Positions 9,043 through 17,716 are shown, numbered from the stretch's first letter. The stretch: DNA of 64,000 bases from Pseudomonas cremoricolorata DSM 17059 = NBRC 16634 (GCF_000425745.1 NZ_AUEA01000012.1:1-64000); one strand, 5' to 3'. Numbers and translations: made by a program. The notes: generated by a model not told the origin, from the sequence alone.

Positions 9043-9058
9043 AACTGTACAACTGTAC
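9043..9058. promoter_or_regulatory. Tandem AACTGTAC repeat
   Basis: AACTGTAC occurs twice head-to-tail (9043-9050, 9051-9058), about 230 bp before the DUF1127 gene. It is the reverse orientation of the GTACAGTT copies nearby and likely belongs to one operator system. Confidence 0.55.
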
Positions 9059-9128
9059 CGGTTATTCGAGCTTTCAAACTTGCCGCGATGCTAAAAACAT
9101 TCATAAATGCACCTTATCGGTGCAGACC

Positions 9129-9137
9129 GGTACAGTT
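9129..9137. promoter_or_regulatory. GGTACAGTT operator-like site
   Basis: A copy of the TACAGT motif on the plus strand, facing the tandem AACTGTAC pair at 9043-9058. Confidence 0.45.
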
Positions 9138-9190
9138 GCGCCAATAAAGGGTGCAACAGCTCCATTTCACAGTTCACTGAGCCACTGCAA

Positions 9191-9205
9191 TACAGTTGAA
9201 CTGTA
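9191..9205. promoter_or_regulatory. TACAGTTGAACTGTA inverted repeat
   Basis: Two TACAGTT-type half-sites arranged as a 15-bp palindrome about 85 bp before the DUF1127 start, well placed to control it. Confidence 0.55.
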
Positions 9206-9289
9206 TCTATTGCGATGGACACAACAGGAGGAAGATGGGCACCAGTTAAATCACTATCTAATGCCGCCATAAGCGGAAGGATGAATCTC

Positions 9290-9502
9290 ATGGAACGTAC
9301 ACTCAGTTCCGATCTGGCTTTCGAAAACAACTCCGCCGCCCAGGCCTCGATGCCGCTGCGTGCACTGTCTACCCTGATGCTGTGGCAGCGTCGCCTGTCC
9401 AGCCGTCGTCAGCTGGCGCGCCTCGACAGCCGCCTGCTCGCCGACGCTGGTATCAGCGAGTCGCAACGCTACGAAGAGCTGGGCAAGCCGTTCTGGCGCT
9501 AA
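9290..9502 (+). CDS. DUF1127 small protein (YjiS-like)
   Basis: 70 aa. The C-terminal half has the DUF1127 pattern (WQRRLSSRRQLARLDSRLLADAGIS), a short basic helix-turn segment followed by the D-x-G-I-S block. The start at 9290 (MERTLSS) sits 9 nt after GGAAGG; a Met at 9281 touches the ribosome site and is less likely. Molecular role unknown; some DUF1127 proteins in other bacteria bind RNA or affect phosphate/carbon metabolism. In E. coli the homologue yjiS is divergent from a MocR-type regulator gene, yjiR; here there is no regulator next door, but TACAGT repeats flank the gene. A strong terminator follows. Confidence 0.85.
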   Translation: MERTLSSDLAFENNSAAQASMPLRALSTLMLWQRRLSSRRQLARLDSRLLADAGISESQRYEELGKPFWR

Positions 9503-9540
9503 GCCCGCTCTGCCGGCCTGGCCGGTAGTGAATTCTGAAA

Positions 9541-9571
9541 ACCCGTCGCAGGGAACTGCGACGGGTTTTTT
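9541..9571 (+). terminator. Rho-independent terminator after DUF1127 gene
   Basis: ACCCGTCGCA (9541-9550), 6-nt loop, TGCGACGGGT (9557-9566) and a T-run through 9571. Confidence 0.9.
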
Positions 9572-9612
9572 GTTTCCAACGCCCGCCGTAGAGCGGCTTG
9601 GGCTGAAACCCA

Positions 9613-9688
9613 TACAGTTTTTACTTTGCCGATTATCGACTGGTACAGTCAGTCACTCTGCTTACATCTGGAAATAACCAAGTACAGT
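9613..9688. promoter_or_regulatory. Second cluster of TACAGT sites
   Basis: Three same-orientation copies: TACAGTT at 9613-9619, GGTACAGTC at 9642-9650 and GTACAGT at 9682-9688. They lie in the 290-bp gap before the DUF2388 genes and suggest that one regulator acts both on the DUF1127 gene and on the downstream operon. Inference. Confidence 0.5.
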
Positions 9689-9796
9689 GCAAGGACGCAG
9701 AGGGTTTGATAGAAACCTTTGTCCTACGTAACGTACGGCGCACTGCGAGCGTCCGATTAGCAGATCACCACTTGACCCTCTTCAGGAGTTCTCACC

Positions 9797-10114
9797 ATGT
9801 CACGTAAACCCCTGTTCGCTGCGGCTCTGTTGTTGAGCCTGGCAGGTACCGCCAGCGCCTCGAGCTTCATCGTCACCACGGACGCAGTGGTCGATGGTAT
9901 CGCCGCCTCCACCAATGCCACTTCCGACGCCTCCTCCTCCCTGCGCGACAACAAGATCGTTCAGGCCGCTCGTGACGATGCCGCCAGCTTCGTCGGCAGC
10001 CAGGGCGAGATTCGCGGCGCGAAACTGGAAAGCGCCTTCAGCTACATTCGCCAGCAAGCACCACAGTTGCAGGCCAGCGATACGCAACTGGCCCAGGCCA
10101 TCCTCGCGCTCTGA
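9797..10114 (+). CDS. DUF2388 secreted protein, copy 1
   Basis: 105 aa with a clear Sec signal peptide (LFAAALLLSLAGTASA, cleavage near residue 21). The mature part of about 84 aa carries the DUF2388 core: a Ser/Thr-rich lead-in, ARDDAASFVGSQGEIRGA, then a helix ending in LAQAILAL. Good ribosome site (AGGAG, 9783). First of three tandem paralogues. No Cys, no lipobox, so probably a soluble periplasmic or secreted protein. Function unknown. Confidence 0.85.
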   Translation: MSRKPLFAAALLLSLAGTASASSFIVTTDAVVDGIAASTNATSDASSSLRDNKIVQAARDDAASFVGSQGEIRGAKLESAFSYIRQQAPQLQASDTQLAQAILAL

Positions 10115-10192
10115 CCGGGTAACGTCGCGCTGACCAAGGTCAGCGCGCGAATCGCCTGGCGGGCCCTGACTCTGCTGAAATCTAGAAAGCCC

Positions 10193-10483
10193 ATGCGTTA
10201 TCTGCTCCCGCTGTCACTGCTGCTCGTCGCCACGGCTGCCCATGCGTTCGATACCAGCACCCAGGGTGTGGTCATCGGCAGCTACGGCACCACTCAGCTG
10301 ACCACCGCTCCGTTCGATCGCAAACTGATCATCGACGCCCGCGATGACGCGGCTGCGTTCGTCGCCAGTGAAGGCCGGATTCGCGGCGCGCGGCTGCAGG
10401 CGGCGCTAATGGCACTGCGCCAGACGCACCCTGCACAAAGTGCCGATGACCTTGAACTGGCGCAGGCAATTCTCGTCCAATGA
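10193..10483 (+). CDS. DUF2388 secreted protein, copy 2
   Basis: 96 aa with a signal peptide (LLPLSLLLVATAAHA, cleavage near residue 18). The core ARDDAAAFVASEGRIRGARL and the end LAQAILVQ align with copies 1 and 3, but the N-terminal mature part is shorter and different (FDTSTQGVVIGSYG). The ribosome site is weak, so expression may be lower than its neighbours. Function unknown. Confidence 0.8.
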   Translation: MRYLLPLSLLLVATAAHAFDTSTQGVVIGSYGTTQLTTAPFDRKLIIDARDDAAAFVASEGRIRGARLQAALMALRQTHPAQSADDLELAQAILVQ

Positions 10484-10521
10484 TCCATCCCTGACTCCCC
10501 CGCTTCTTCTGGAGATGCTCC

Positions 10522-10842
10522 ATGCGTAAACCGCTGATTGCCGCCACCCTGGGCCTGTTCCTGCTGGCTGACCTGGCCCAGGCACAAACGCTGGTGGCCA
10601 CCAGCAACATCATCGTGCGGGCCTTTGGCCGTTCGATCGACTTCACCTCCGACACCACCACCTCGATTCGCGATTCCAAAGTGGTGCGCGAGGCCCACGA
10701 CGATGCCGCAAGCTTCGTGGCCAGCGATGGCGACATTCGTGGTGCACAGCTGGAAGCCGCCTTCACCACCCTGCGCGAGCGCCTGCCAGAAGCGCGTGGC
10801 GCCAGCGACCAAGTGCTGGCCGAAGCCATTCTGGCGCTGTGA
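10522..10842 (+). CDS. DUF2388 secreted protein, copy 3
   Basis: 106 aa with a signal peptide (LIAATLGLFLLADLAQA). Core AHDDAASFVASDGDIRGAQL and end LAEAILAL. GGAG ribosome site. Its stop codon overlaps the GTG start of the DUF4105 gene (GTGA), so the two are translationally coupled, which ties the DUF2388 proteins to DUF4105 as one functional unit. Function unknown. Confidence 0.85.
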   Translation: MRKPLIAATLGLFLLADLAQAQTLVATSNIIVRAFGRSIDFTSDTTTSIRDSKVVREAHDDAASFVASDGDIRGAQLEAAFTTLRERLPEARGASDQVLAEAILAL

Positions 10843-12797
10843 AGACGGTGCGTGCCTGGCTTCTCGGTTGCGCACTGACGTTACTGGGCACGCCCGCATT
10901 GGCCGATCTGCGCCTCGAGCTGCGGACCAATGACCTCGACAGTGCAGAACGACACGCCACACAAACGCTGCTCGATGAAGCGCTGAGCAAGCTGCCGCCA
11001 CGCTTCGTCGAACAACTGGACCGCCGTGTGCGGGTCAGCTGGAGCGCCGGCATGCGTGCCGACGCCTATGGGCAGGCGTCGCTGGTCGATACCCTCGAAC
11101 TCAATCGCCGCCTGTTGCCGGGGCTGGTCGACGGCAGCGCCGCCACCCAGCAGACCGGCCGCCCCCACGGCACCGTGCGCGAGGAGCTGCTCGCCACCGT
11201 CCTGCATGAGCTGACCCATATCTATGACCGCGCCCGGCTGTGGTCGGCCGCCGATCGACCGTTGCTCAACCGCTGCAAGCGGCAACTGAGCAGCCTGGGC
11301 AAGATCGGTCTGCCAGAAGCCTGCCGCGGCCAGACCGAGCGCCGCTTCACCCTCAGCGATGACCCCCGCCTGCTCGACTTGGCCGGCTGGCAGCAATACG
11401 TCGGCCGACGCGGCGAACGTGAGCAGCACAACGGCCAGGGCGTGCGCAGCCCGGATGGCTACGAACTGAGCAGCCCCAAGGAGTTCGTCGCGGTCAACAT
11501 GGAGTATTTCCTCCTCGACGCCAGCTATGGCTGCCGCCGCCCGGCGCTGAATCAGTACCTCAAAGACCATTTCGCCTGGGCGCCGCGCCAGGATGCCTGC
11601 GCCAAGGGCCTGCCGTTCATCAACGCCGGCAACGACTTCGCCCGCCAGCCGCTGGGCGAGATCGACCCCGAGCGGGTCTACGAGGTCGACTACCTGCTGG
11701 CCGAGGCCAACCAGAACTGGGTCAGCCGCTGGGGCCATAGCATGCTGCGCCTGGTGATCTGTGCCCCCGGCCGCCCGCGCGGCCCTGACTGCCGGCTCGA
11801 CCTCGATCAGCACCTGGTGCTTTCGTACCGCGCCTTCGTCAATGATGTGCAGTTATCGAGCTGGGATGGCCTGGTGGGCGCCTACCCGTCACGCCTGTTC
11901 GTGCTGCCGCTGGGTCAGGTGATCGACGAATACACCAAGACCGAGCTGCGCAGTCTGGCCTCGATTCCGCTCAAGTTCAGCCGCAGCGAAGTGGAGAACC
12001 TGGTGCGCCAGGCCGCCGAGATGCACTGGAGCTACGACGGCAACTATTACTTCCTGTCCAACAACTGTGCGGTCGAATCGCTCAAGCTGCTGCGCAGCGG
12101 CACCGGCAATCCGCGCCTCAACGACCTCGACAGCATCATGCCCAACGGCCTGCTGGAAGTGCTCAAGGGCCGCGGCCTGGCCGATACCAGCGTGCTCGAT
12201 GATCCACGCGAGGCACTGCGCCTTGGCTACCGCTTCGATTCCTACCGCGACCGTTTCCAGGCCATGTTCGAGGTGCTGCGCAAGCAGCTGCCGGTGCCGC
12301 AGAAGAACGTCGAGGACTGGCTCGCCCAGGATGCCGAACAACGCCGCGCCTGGTTCGCCAAGGCCGACCTGCGCACCAGTGCAGCGTTGCTGCTGCTAGA
12401 GCAGGCCAGCCTGCGCCGGCAGTTGCTGCTGGCCCAGGATGAGGTCAAGCAGCGCTACCTGAACGCCAGCGCGTTGAAGGACGGCACGGTCGACAAAGCC
12501 AACGAAACCCTGCAACAGATGCTGGCCAACAGCGGCTTCCTCAGCCGCCCGGCCGAGCTGCTCGGCACCCAGGGTTATGGCATCCCGCAGGCCGATGAAC
12601 GCCAATACCTGGAGCGCACCGCTGGCGAGCGCCAGGCGCAACTGCTGCGCCTGAGCACCAACCTCGATCAGGAAGTGCGCGCCCTGCTCGACCCGAGCCG
12701 GGCCAAGGAAATCGCTGCCGTGGAAGCCAACACCCGGCAGATTGGCGAGCATTTGCGGGCCCTGCACAAGGCAGCAGGCGGCTTGCAGTTGCCGTGA
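10839..12797 (+). CDS. DUF4105 protein with HELTH metallopeptidase-like motif
   Basis: 652 aa exported protein: signal peptide (LLGCALTLLGTPALA), an N-terminal domain with HELTH at residues 123-127 (the HExxH zinc motif), then the DUF4105 domain at about 290-420. DUF4105 motifs seen are SRWGHSML (His) and FLSNNCAVES (Cys), the arrangement expected for the papain-like/NlpC-P60-like fold proposed for this family. The C-terminal 200 residues are helical. The start is a GTG overlapping the copy-3 DUF2388 stop. It may cleave or bind envelope proteins or peptidoglycan, but no substrate is known and activity is inferred from motifs. Confidence 0.8.
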   Translation: MKTVRAWLLGCALTLLGTPALADLRLELRTNDLDSAERHATQTLLDEALSKLPPRFVEQLDRRVRVSWSAGMRADAYGQASLVDTLELNRRLLPGLVDGSAATQQTGRPHGTVREELLATVLHELTHIYDRARLWSAADRPLLNRCKRQLSSLGKIGLPEACRGQTERRFTLSDDPRLLDLAGWQQYVGRRGEREQHNGQGVRSPDGYELSSPKEFVAVNMEYFLLDASYGCRRPALNQYLKDHFAWAPRQDACAKGLPFINAGNDFARQPLGEIDPERVYEVDYLLAEANQNWVSRWGHSMLRLVICAPGRPRGPDCRLDLDQHLVLSYRAFVNDVQLSSWDGLVGAYPSRLFVLPLGQVIDEYTKTELRSLASIPLKFSRSEVENLVRQAAEMHWSYDGNYYFLSNNCAVESLKLLRSGTGNPRLNDLDSIMPNGLLEVLKGRGLADTSVLDDPREALRLGYRFDSYRDRFQAMFEVLRKQLPVPQKNVEDWLAQDAEQRRAWFAKADLRTSAALLLLEQASLRRQLLLAQDEVKQRYLNASALKDGTVDKANETLQQMLANSGFLSRPAELLGTQGYGIPQADERQYLERTAGERQAQLLRLSTNLDQEVRALLDPSRAKEIAAVEANTRQIGEHLRALHKAAGGLQLP

Positions 12798-12809
12798 GCG
12801 GCCCAGCGA

Positions 12810-12840
12810 CCCGCCGCGAGCGCTAACCGTGCGCGGCGGG
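12810..12840 (+). terminator. GC-rich hairpin after DUF4105 gene
   Basis: CCCGCCGCG (12810-12818), 13-nt loop, CGCGGCGGG (12832-12840). No T-run. Confidence 0.5.
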
Positions 12841-12854
12841 CCGCAGTCGAAAGC

Positions 12855-12870
12855 TGGCTGAAAGCTTGCC
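12855..12870 (+). promoter_or_regulatory. Possible sigma-54 promoter upstream of CitMHS gene
   Basis: TGGC (12855-12858) and TTGC (12866-12869) have the exact -24/-12 spacing of sigma-54 promoters (TGGC-N7-TTGC). It lies about 220 bp before the transporter start. One short match by eye, so tentative. Confidence 0.3.
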
Positions 12871-13087
12871 CACTTAGGATGTCACCATTGCCGGCAGCAG
12901 ACCGGCGCGCCAGCGACCCGACTCGATTCGGGCCTGGACCATCCAACAACAACAAATGGTGACTGCAATGCCTTTCCGTGCCCTCTTCGTTCTTCCGTTA
13001 CTCCAGCCCGCTCCCGTTCAGCCGCTCAAGCGCTGACGCGACACGCCGCACCTTCCTTTCGCTGCGCCACGCCTGGAGTACTTCGCC

Positions 13088-14395
13088 ATGCTGACCTTCC
13101 TTGGCTTCGCCATGGTCATCACCTTCATGTACCTGATCATGACCAAGCGCCTGTCGGCGCTGATCGCGCTGATTCTGGTACCGATCGTCTTCGCCCTGTT
13201 CGGGGGCTTCGCCAGTGACATCGGGCCCATGATGCTGCAAGGCATCAGCAAGCTTGCCCCCACCGGGGTGATGCTGATGTTCGCCATCCTCTACTTCGCC
13301 CTGATGATCGACTCAGGCCTGTTCGACCCGGCGGTGCGCAAGATCCTCGCGCTGGTCAAGGGCGACCCGCTGAAGGTCTCGGTCGGCACCGCCGTGCTGG
13401 CGCTGGTGGTGTCGCTCGATGGCGACGGCGCCACCACCTACATGATCTGCTGCGCGGCGATGCTGCCGCTGTACAGCCGCCTGGGCATGAGCCCGCGGAT
13501 CATGGCCGGGTTGATCATCCTCGCCGGTGGCGTGATGAACATGACGCCCTGGGGCGGCCCTACCGCACGTGCCGCCAGCGCGCTGCACGTCGACCCCTCG
13601 GACATCTTCGTACCGATGATTCCGGCCATGGCCTTCGGCGTGCTGGCGATCCTCGCCATTGCCTATCTGTACGGCAAACGTGAGCGCGCACGGCTGGGCG
13701 AGCTGCGCCTGCCGACCGACGATATCGACCACAGCAGCATCAGCGTGTCGCAGTTCCCCGAGGCGCGCCGGCCGAAGCTGCTGTGGTTCAACGGTGCCCT
13801 GACCGCCGCGCTGATGGTCACGCTGATCATGGGCCTGCTGCCGCTGCCGGTGCTGTTCATGATCGCCTTCAGCATTGCCATGATCGTCAACTATCCCTGC
13901 CTGCAGCAGCAGAAAGACCGCATCGCCGCCCATGCCGGCAGCGTGCTGGCGGTCACCGGGCTGATCTTCGCGGCGGGTATTTTCACCGGCATTCTGTCCG
14001 GCACCGGCATGGTCGAGGCCATGTCGAAAAGCCTGCTGGCGGTGATTCCGCCGAGCATGGGCCCGTACCTTGCGGTGATCACCGCGGTGGTGAGCATGCC
14101 GTTCACCTTCTTCATGTCCAACGACGCCTTCTACTACGGCGTGCTGCCGGTGCTGGCCGAGGCGGCCAGCCACTACGGTATTTCGCCGGTGGAAATGGCC
14201 CGTGCCTCGATCGTTGGCCAGCCGGTGCACCTGCTCAGCCCGCTGGTGCCCTCGACCTACCTGCTGGTGGCACTGGCGGGCATCGAATTCGGTGACCACC
14301 AACGCTTTACCCTGAAGTGGGCCGTGCTGGTGTGCCTGTGCATTCTTCTGGCGGCGCTGCTGCTGGGCGTCTTCCCACTGTTCGGCAGCCTGTAA
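13088..14395 (+). CDS. CitMHS-family citrate/H+ (metal-citrate) symporter
   Basis: 435 aa, about 11-12 hydrophobic helices. Signature features of the CitMHS/ArsB superfamily are the two re-entrant blocks, seen as SLDGDGATTY near residue 115 and FTFFMSNDAFYYGVLP near residue 340. Expected to import citrate or related carboxylates, often with a bound divalent metal, at the inner membrane. The start at 13088 follows CTGGAG. Single gene; the substrate is inferred from family. A hairpin follows (14412-14430). Confidence 0.85.
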   Translation: MLTFLGFAMVITFMYLIMTKRLSALIALILVPIVFALFGGFASDIGPMMLQGISKLAPTGVMLMFAILYFALMIDSGLFDPAVRKILALVKGDPLKVSVGTAVLALVVSLDGDGATTYMICCAAMLPLYSRLGMSPRIMAGLIILAGGVMNMTPWGGPTARAASALHVDPSDIFVPMIPAMAFGVLAILAIAYLYGKRERARLGELRLPTDDIDHSSISVSQFPEARRPKLLWFNGALTAALMVTLIMGLLPLPVLFMIAFSIAMIVNYPCLQQQKDRIAAHAGSVLAVTGLIFAAGIFTGILSGTGMVEAMSKSLLAVIPPSMGPYLAVITAVVSMPFTFFMSNDAFYYGVLPVLAEAASHYGISPVEMARASIVGQPVHLLSPLVPSTYLLVALAGIEFGDHQRFTLKWAVLVCLCILLAALLLGVFPLFGSL

Positions 14396-14411
14396 CAGCC
14401 CGCCTGCAACC

Positions 14412-14430
14412 GGGCCTGCCACGCAGGCCC
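14412..14430 (+). terminator. Hairpin after CitMHS gene
   Basis: GGGCCTGC (14412-14419), 3-nt loop, GCAGGCCC (14423-14430), no T-run. Confidence 0.45.
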
Positions 14431-14600
14431 ACGCTGCCCTGCGCAAATGTTTCAAATATGTTTCAGCCGTGCCAAGCTGGCGGACGTCGCATCGAACAAC
14501 TACAGCTTGAGTGAGACCTGTCACAACCGTCCGTACAGGATCAGGCTCACCGCAGCATCCATTGGCCCGCTCAGGGCGTCGGCTTCAAGGGGCTCTGATC

Positions 14601-16259
14601 ATGTTGACCCTGCTCAATCTGCTCTCGGCAGTCACCTTGCTGGTGTGGGGCACGCACATCGTGCGCACCGGCATCCTGCGGGTGTACGGCTCCAACCTGC
14701 GTCGGGTGATTGCGCAGAACATGGACAAACGGCCGCTGGCGTTCATTGCCGGTATCGTCGTCACCGCCATGGTGCAGAGCAGCAACGCCACCGCCATGCT
14801 GGTCACCTCGTTCGTCGGCCAGGGGCTGATGGCGATGACCCCGGCCCTGGCGATCATGCTTGGCGCCGATGTCGGTACCGCGCTGATGGCCCGGGTGCTG
14901 ACCTTCGACCTGTCGTGGCTATCGCCGCTGCTGATCTTCCTTGGGGTGATCTTCTTCCTCTCGCGCAAGCAGACCCGCGTCGGCCAAATGGGCCGGGTGG
15001 CGATCGGCCTGGGGCTGATCATCCTCGCCCTGGAGCTGATCGTGCAGGCCGCAGCGCCGATCACCCAGGCCCAGGGGGTGAAGGTGCTGTTCGCCTCGCT
15101 GACCGGCGATATCCTCCTCGATGCGCTGGTCGGCGCGCTGTTCGCGATGATTTCCTACTCCAGCCTGGCAGCGGTGCTGCTGACCGCGACCCTGGCCGGC
15201 TCCGACCTGATCAGCCTGCCGGTGGCCATCGGCCTGGTGGTCGGCGCCAACATCGGCAGCGGCCTGCTGGCGTTCATCAGCACCAGCATGCAGAACGCTG
15301 CCGGGCGCCGCGTGGCCCTGGGCAGCCTGCTGTACAAGCTGATCGGCCTGCTGCTGATCATTCCGCTGCTGCACCCGCTGGTCGACTGGCTCGACACCCT
15401 GAGCTTCAGCCCGCAGGAACTGGTGATTGGCTTCCACCTGCTCTACAACACCTTGCGCTGCCTGCTGATGCTGCCGACGGTGAAGCTCATGGGCCGCGTC
15501 TGCAATGCGCTGCTGCCTGAGCGCGACAGCGGCGAGGCCCAGATGCGTCCGCGCCACCTCGACCCCTCGGCGCTGGAGACTCCCAGCCTGGCGCTGGCCA
15601 ACGCCGCCCGCGAAACCCTGCGCCTGGGCGATATCGTCGACAGCCTGCTGACCGCCATGCTCGGCGCCCTGCGCGGCACCCAGCCGGCCATGGCGCAGCA
15701 GGTACGCACCCTCGGCGAGGACGCCGATGCGCTGTACAGCGCGATCAAGCTGTACCTGGCGCAGATGACCCGTGAAGACCTCAGCGAGCACGACAACCGG
15801 CGCTGGGCCGAGATCATCGAGCTGGCGATCAACCTCAAGCTGTCCAGCGACCTGATCGAGCGCATGCTGCGCAAGGTCCAGCAGCAGAAGACCGCCCAGC
15901 GCCGAGAGTTCTCCGAAGTGGGCCTGGGTGAGCTGACCGGCCTGCAAGAACAACTGCTGGCCAACCTGCGCCTGGGCCTGTCGGTGTTTCTCAGCGCCGA
16001 CCCGGAAAGCGCACGCCTGCTGCTGCGGGAAAAACGCCGATTCCGCGCCCAAGAGCGGCGCCTGGCCCACGCCCATGTCAGCCGTTTGCAACGCAAGGTG
16101 GTGCAGAGTATCGAGACCAGCTCGCTGCACCTGGAGCTGATCGCTGACATGAACCGGTTGAACTCTTTGTTCTGCAGCAGTGCCTATGTGGTACTAGGCG
16201 GTTCGGACACCGGCGGTTTGTTGCTCGACAGTGTTCCCGATGAACCCCGTCAGCCCTGA
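14601..16259 (+). CDS. Na/Pi cotransporter family protein (NptA/YjbB type)
   Basis: 552 aa. The N-terminal 310 residues are two repeats of Na+/Pi cotransporter helices with the QSS motif characteristic of the family (VQSSNATAM near residue 58; the second repeat SYSSLAAVLL). The C-terminal 200 residues are a helical PhoU-like cytoplasmic domain. Start 14601 (MLTLLNLLSA) follows AAGGGG; the frame is open further upstream but the extra residues are not family-like. Likely sodium-driven phosphate transport or phosphate export across the inner membrane. Confidence 0.85.
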   Translation: MLTLLNLLSAVTLLVWGTHIVRTGILRVYGSNLRRVIAQNMDKRPLAFIAGIVVTAMVQSSNATAMLVTSFVGQGLMAMTPALAIMLGADVGTALMARVLTFDLSWLSPLLIFLGVIFFLSRKQTRVGQMGRVAIGLGLIILALELIVQAAAPITQAQGVKVLFASLTGDILLDALVGALFAMISYSSLAAVLLTATLAGSDLISLPVAIGLVVGANIGSGLLAFISTSMQNAAGRRVALGSLLYKLIGLLLIIPLLHPLVDWLDTLSFSPQELVIGFHLLYNTLRCLLMLPTVKLMGRVCNALLPERDSGEAQMRPRHLDPSALETPSLALANAARETLRLGDIVDSLLTAMLGALRGTQPAMAQQVRTLGEDADALYSAIKLYLAQMTREDLSEHDNRRWAEIIELAINLKLSSDLIERMLRKVQQQKTAQRREFSEVGLGELTGLQEQLLANLRLGLSVFLSADPESARLLLREKRRFRAQERRLAHAHVSRLQRKVVQSIETSSLHLELIADMNRLNSLFCSSAYVVLGGSDTGGLLLDSVPDEPRQP

Positions 16260-16291
16260 AATCGTTCACCTCGGAGACTGCCCGCCCGCCC

Positions 16292-17701
16292 ATGCGTTGT
16301 CTGATGCTGATCTGCCTGCTGCTGTTCACCCTGCCGTCGCTCGCCCTGGACCGCTCACGGGTCGAAGGCTACCTGCTACCCAACGGCCTGCAGGTGATTC
16401 TCAAGCCAGGCTATGAGAGCGATCACGTCTCCATTCGGCTGGTGATCGGCGTTGGCCTCGACGATTTCCCCTGCGACCAGCGCGAGCTGCCGCACCTGCT
16501 CGAACACTTACTGTTCAGCGGCCTGGACGAGAGCGGTGAGGGTGGCCTGGAAATGCGCCTGCAAAGCCTGGGCGGCGAATGGAACGCCTTCACCAGCAAC
16601 GCCGATACCACCTTCGTCATCGAAGCGCCGGCGCGCAACCAGCGCAAGGTGCTCGACCTGCTGCTGGCGCTGGTGCGCGATACGCAGATCGACGCCAAAG
16701 CCCTGGCCAATGCGAAGAAGATCATCGAGCGCGAGGACGGCGGGCATTACAGCCGCGTGCAGCGCTGGCTGGATCGCCAGGACATCGGTCACCGCGCCAG
16801 CGATCAGCTCGCCGAGGAGCTGGGCCTCAAGTGCGCCGAGCGCTCCGATGTCGACGACATGACCCTCAAGCAGGTCAACCAGTTGCGCGAGCACTGGTAC
16901 GCCGCCAACAACATGACCCTGATCGTCGTCGGTGGCCTCGACAAACTGCTGCCGGCCTACCTGGAACGCAGCTATGGCGAGCTGCCGCCCAGCGAGCCAG
17001 GCGAACGCCGTGACCTGGAAACCATCACCCATCAGGCCGAACAGCGTCGCACCCTGACCCGGGGCTGGCTGGGCGACAGCGCCAAGCTGCACTGGCTGTT
17101 CATCGAGCCGGTGCTGGATGTCGACCACGAACAGACTCTCGACCTGGTGTCGCGCTACCTCGACTGGGCGCTGTACGAACAGCTGCGCCTGCGCCATGGG
17201 CTGTCGTACGGGCCCTCGGTGCAACGCGAGAGCTTCGGCGACAGCGGCATGCTCAGCCTCAATGCCGACCTGGAGCGCGACGATGTCGATGCGGCGGTTT
17301 CGGTGCTCGAAGGGCTGTTCGACACGCTGCGCAAGGACGGCCTGGATGCGCAGACCTTCGCCCGCATCAAGGACGCGGCCATCGCCCGCGAGAGCTGGAG
17401 CAGCCAAGGCAACAGTGCCCTGGCGGACTACTACTGGGGCGGCCTGAACAGCTACAGCGACGGGCGCTACCAAGACCCGATCGGCAAGCTGCGCAAAGTG
17501 AAGCTGGAGGAAGCCAACGCAGCGCTGCGTGAGCTGCTCAAGTCACCCGGTTACCTGCGCATCGAGCAGCCGCTGATGGCCTACGACGAGCTGTACGGGC
17601 TGGTCGGCCTGCTGCTGGCCTCGCTTCTGGCCATTGGCCTGTTGCGCCGCCGGCGCCAGCCGCCACCACCTCGGCCCAGCGGTGCTACACGGCACCGCTG
17701 A
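16292..17701 (+). CDS. M16-family (pitrilysin) peptidase homologue with membrane tail
   Basis: 469 aa: signal peptide (LICLLLFTLPSLA), an M16 domain with the inverted zinc motif HLLEH (H68, E71, H72) and a downstream Glu in IIEREDGG, a second inactive-type M16 half, then a single C-terminal membrane helix (LVGLLLASLLAIGLL) followed by RRRRQ. The predicted topology is a periplasmic peptidase anchored by its tail in the inner membrane with a basic stub inside. At 469 aa it is about half the size of the two-domain-pair pitrilysins, so it would work as a dimer, as processing-peptidase types do. Substrate unknown. Confidence 0.8.
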   Translation: MRCLMLICLLLFTLPSLALDRSRVEGYLLPNGLQVILKPGYESDHVSIRLVIGVGLDDFPCDQRELPHLLEHLLFSGLDESGEGGLEMRLQSLGGEWNAFTSNADTTFVIEAPARNQRKVLDLLLALVRDTQIDAKALANAKKIIEREDGGHYSRVQRWLDRQDIGHRASDQLAEELGLKCAERSDVDDMTLKQVNQLREHWYAANNMTLIVVGGLDKLLPAYLERSYGELPPSEPGERRDLETITHQAEQRRTLTRGWLGDSAKLHWLFIEPVLDVDHEQTLDLVSRYLDWALYEQLRLRHGLSYGPSVQRESFGDSGMLSLNADLERDDVDAAVSVLEGLFDTLRKDGLDAQTFARIKDAAIARESWSSQGNSALADYYWGGLNSYSDGRYQDPIGKLRKVKLEEANAALRELLKSPGYLRIEQPLMAYDELYGLVGLLLASLLAIGLLRRRRQPPPPRPSGATRHR

Positions 17702-17716
17702 TTCGGCGCTATCCTT

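Noticed and set aside
12968..13036. 22-codon frame before the CitMHS gene (possible leader peptide)
   Set aside because: No ribosome site, no regulatory-codon run and no terminator structure; probably chance.
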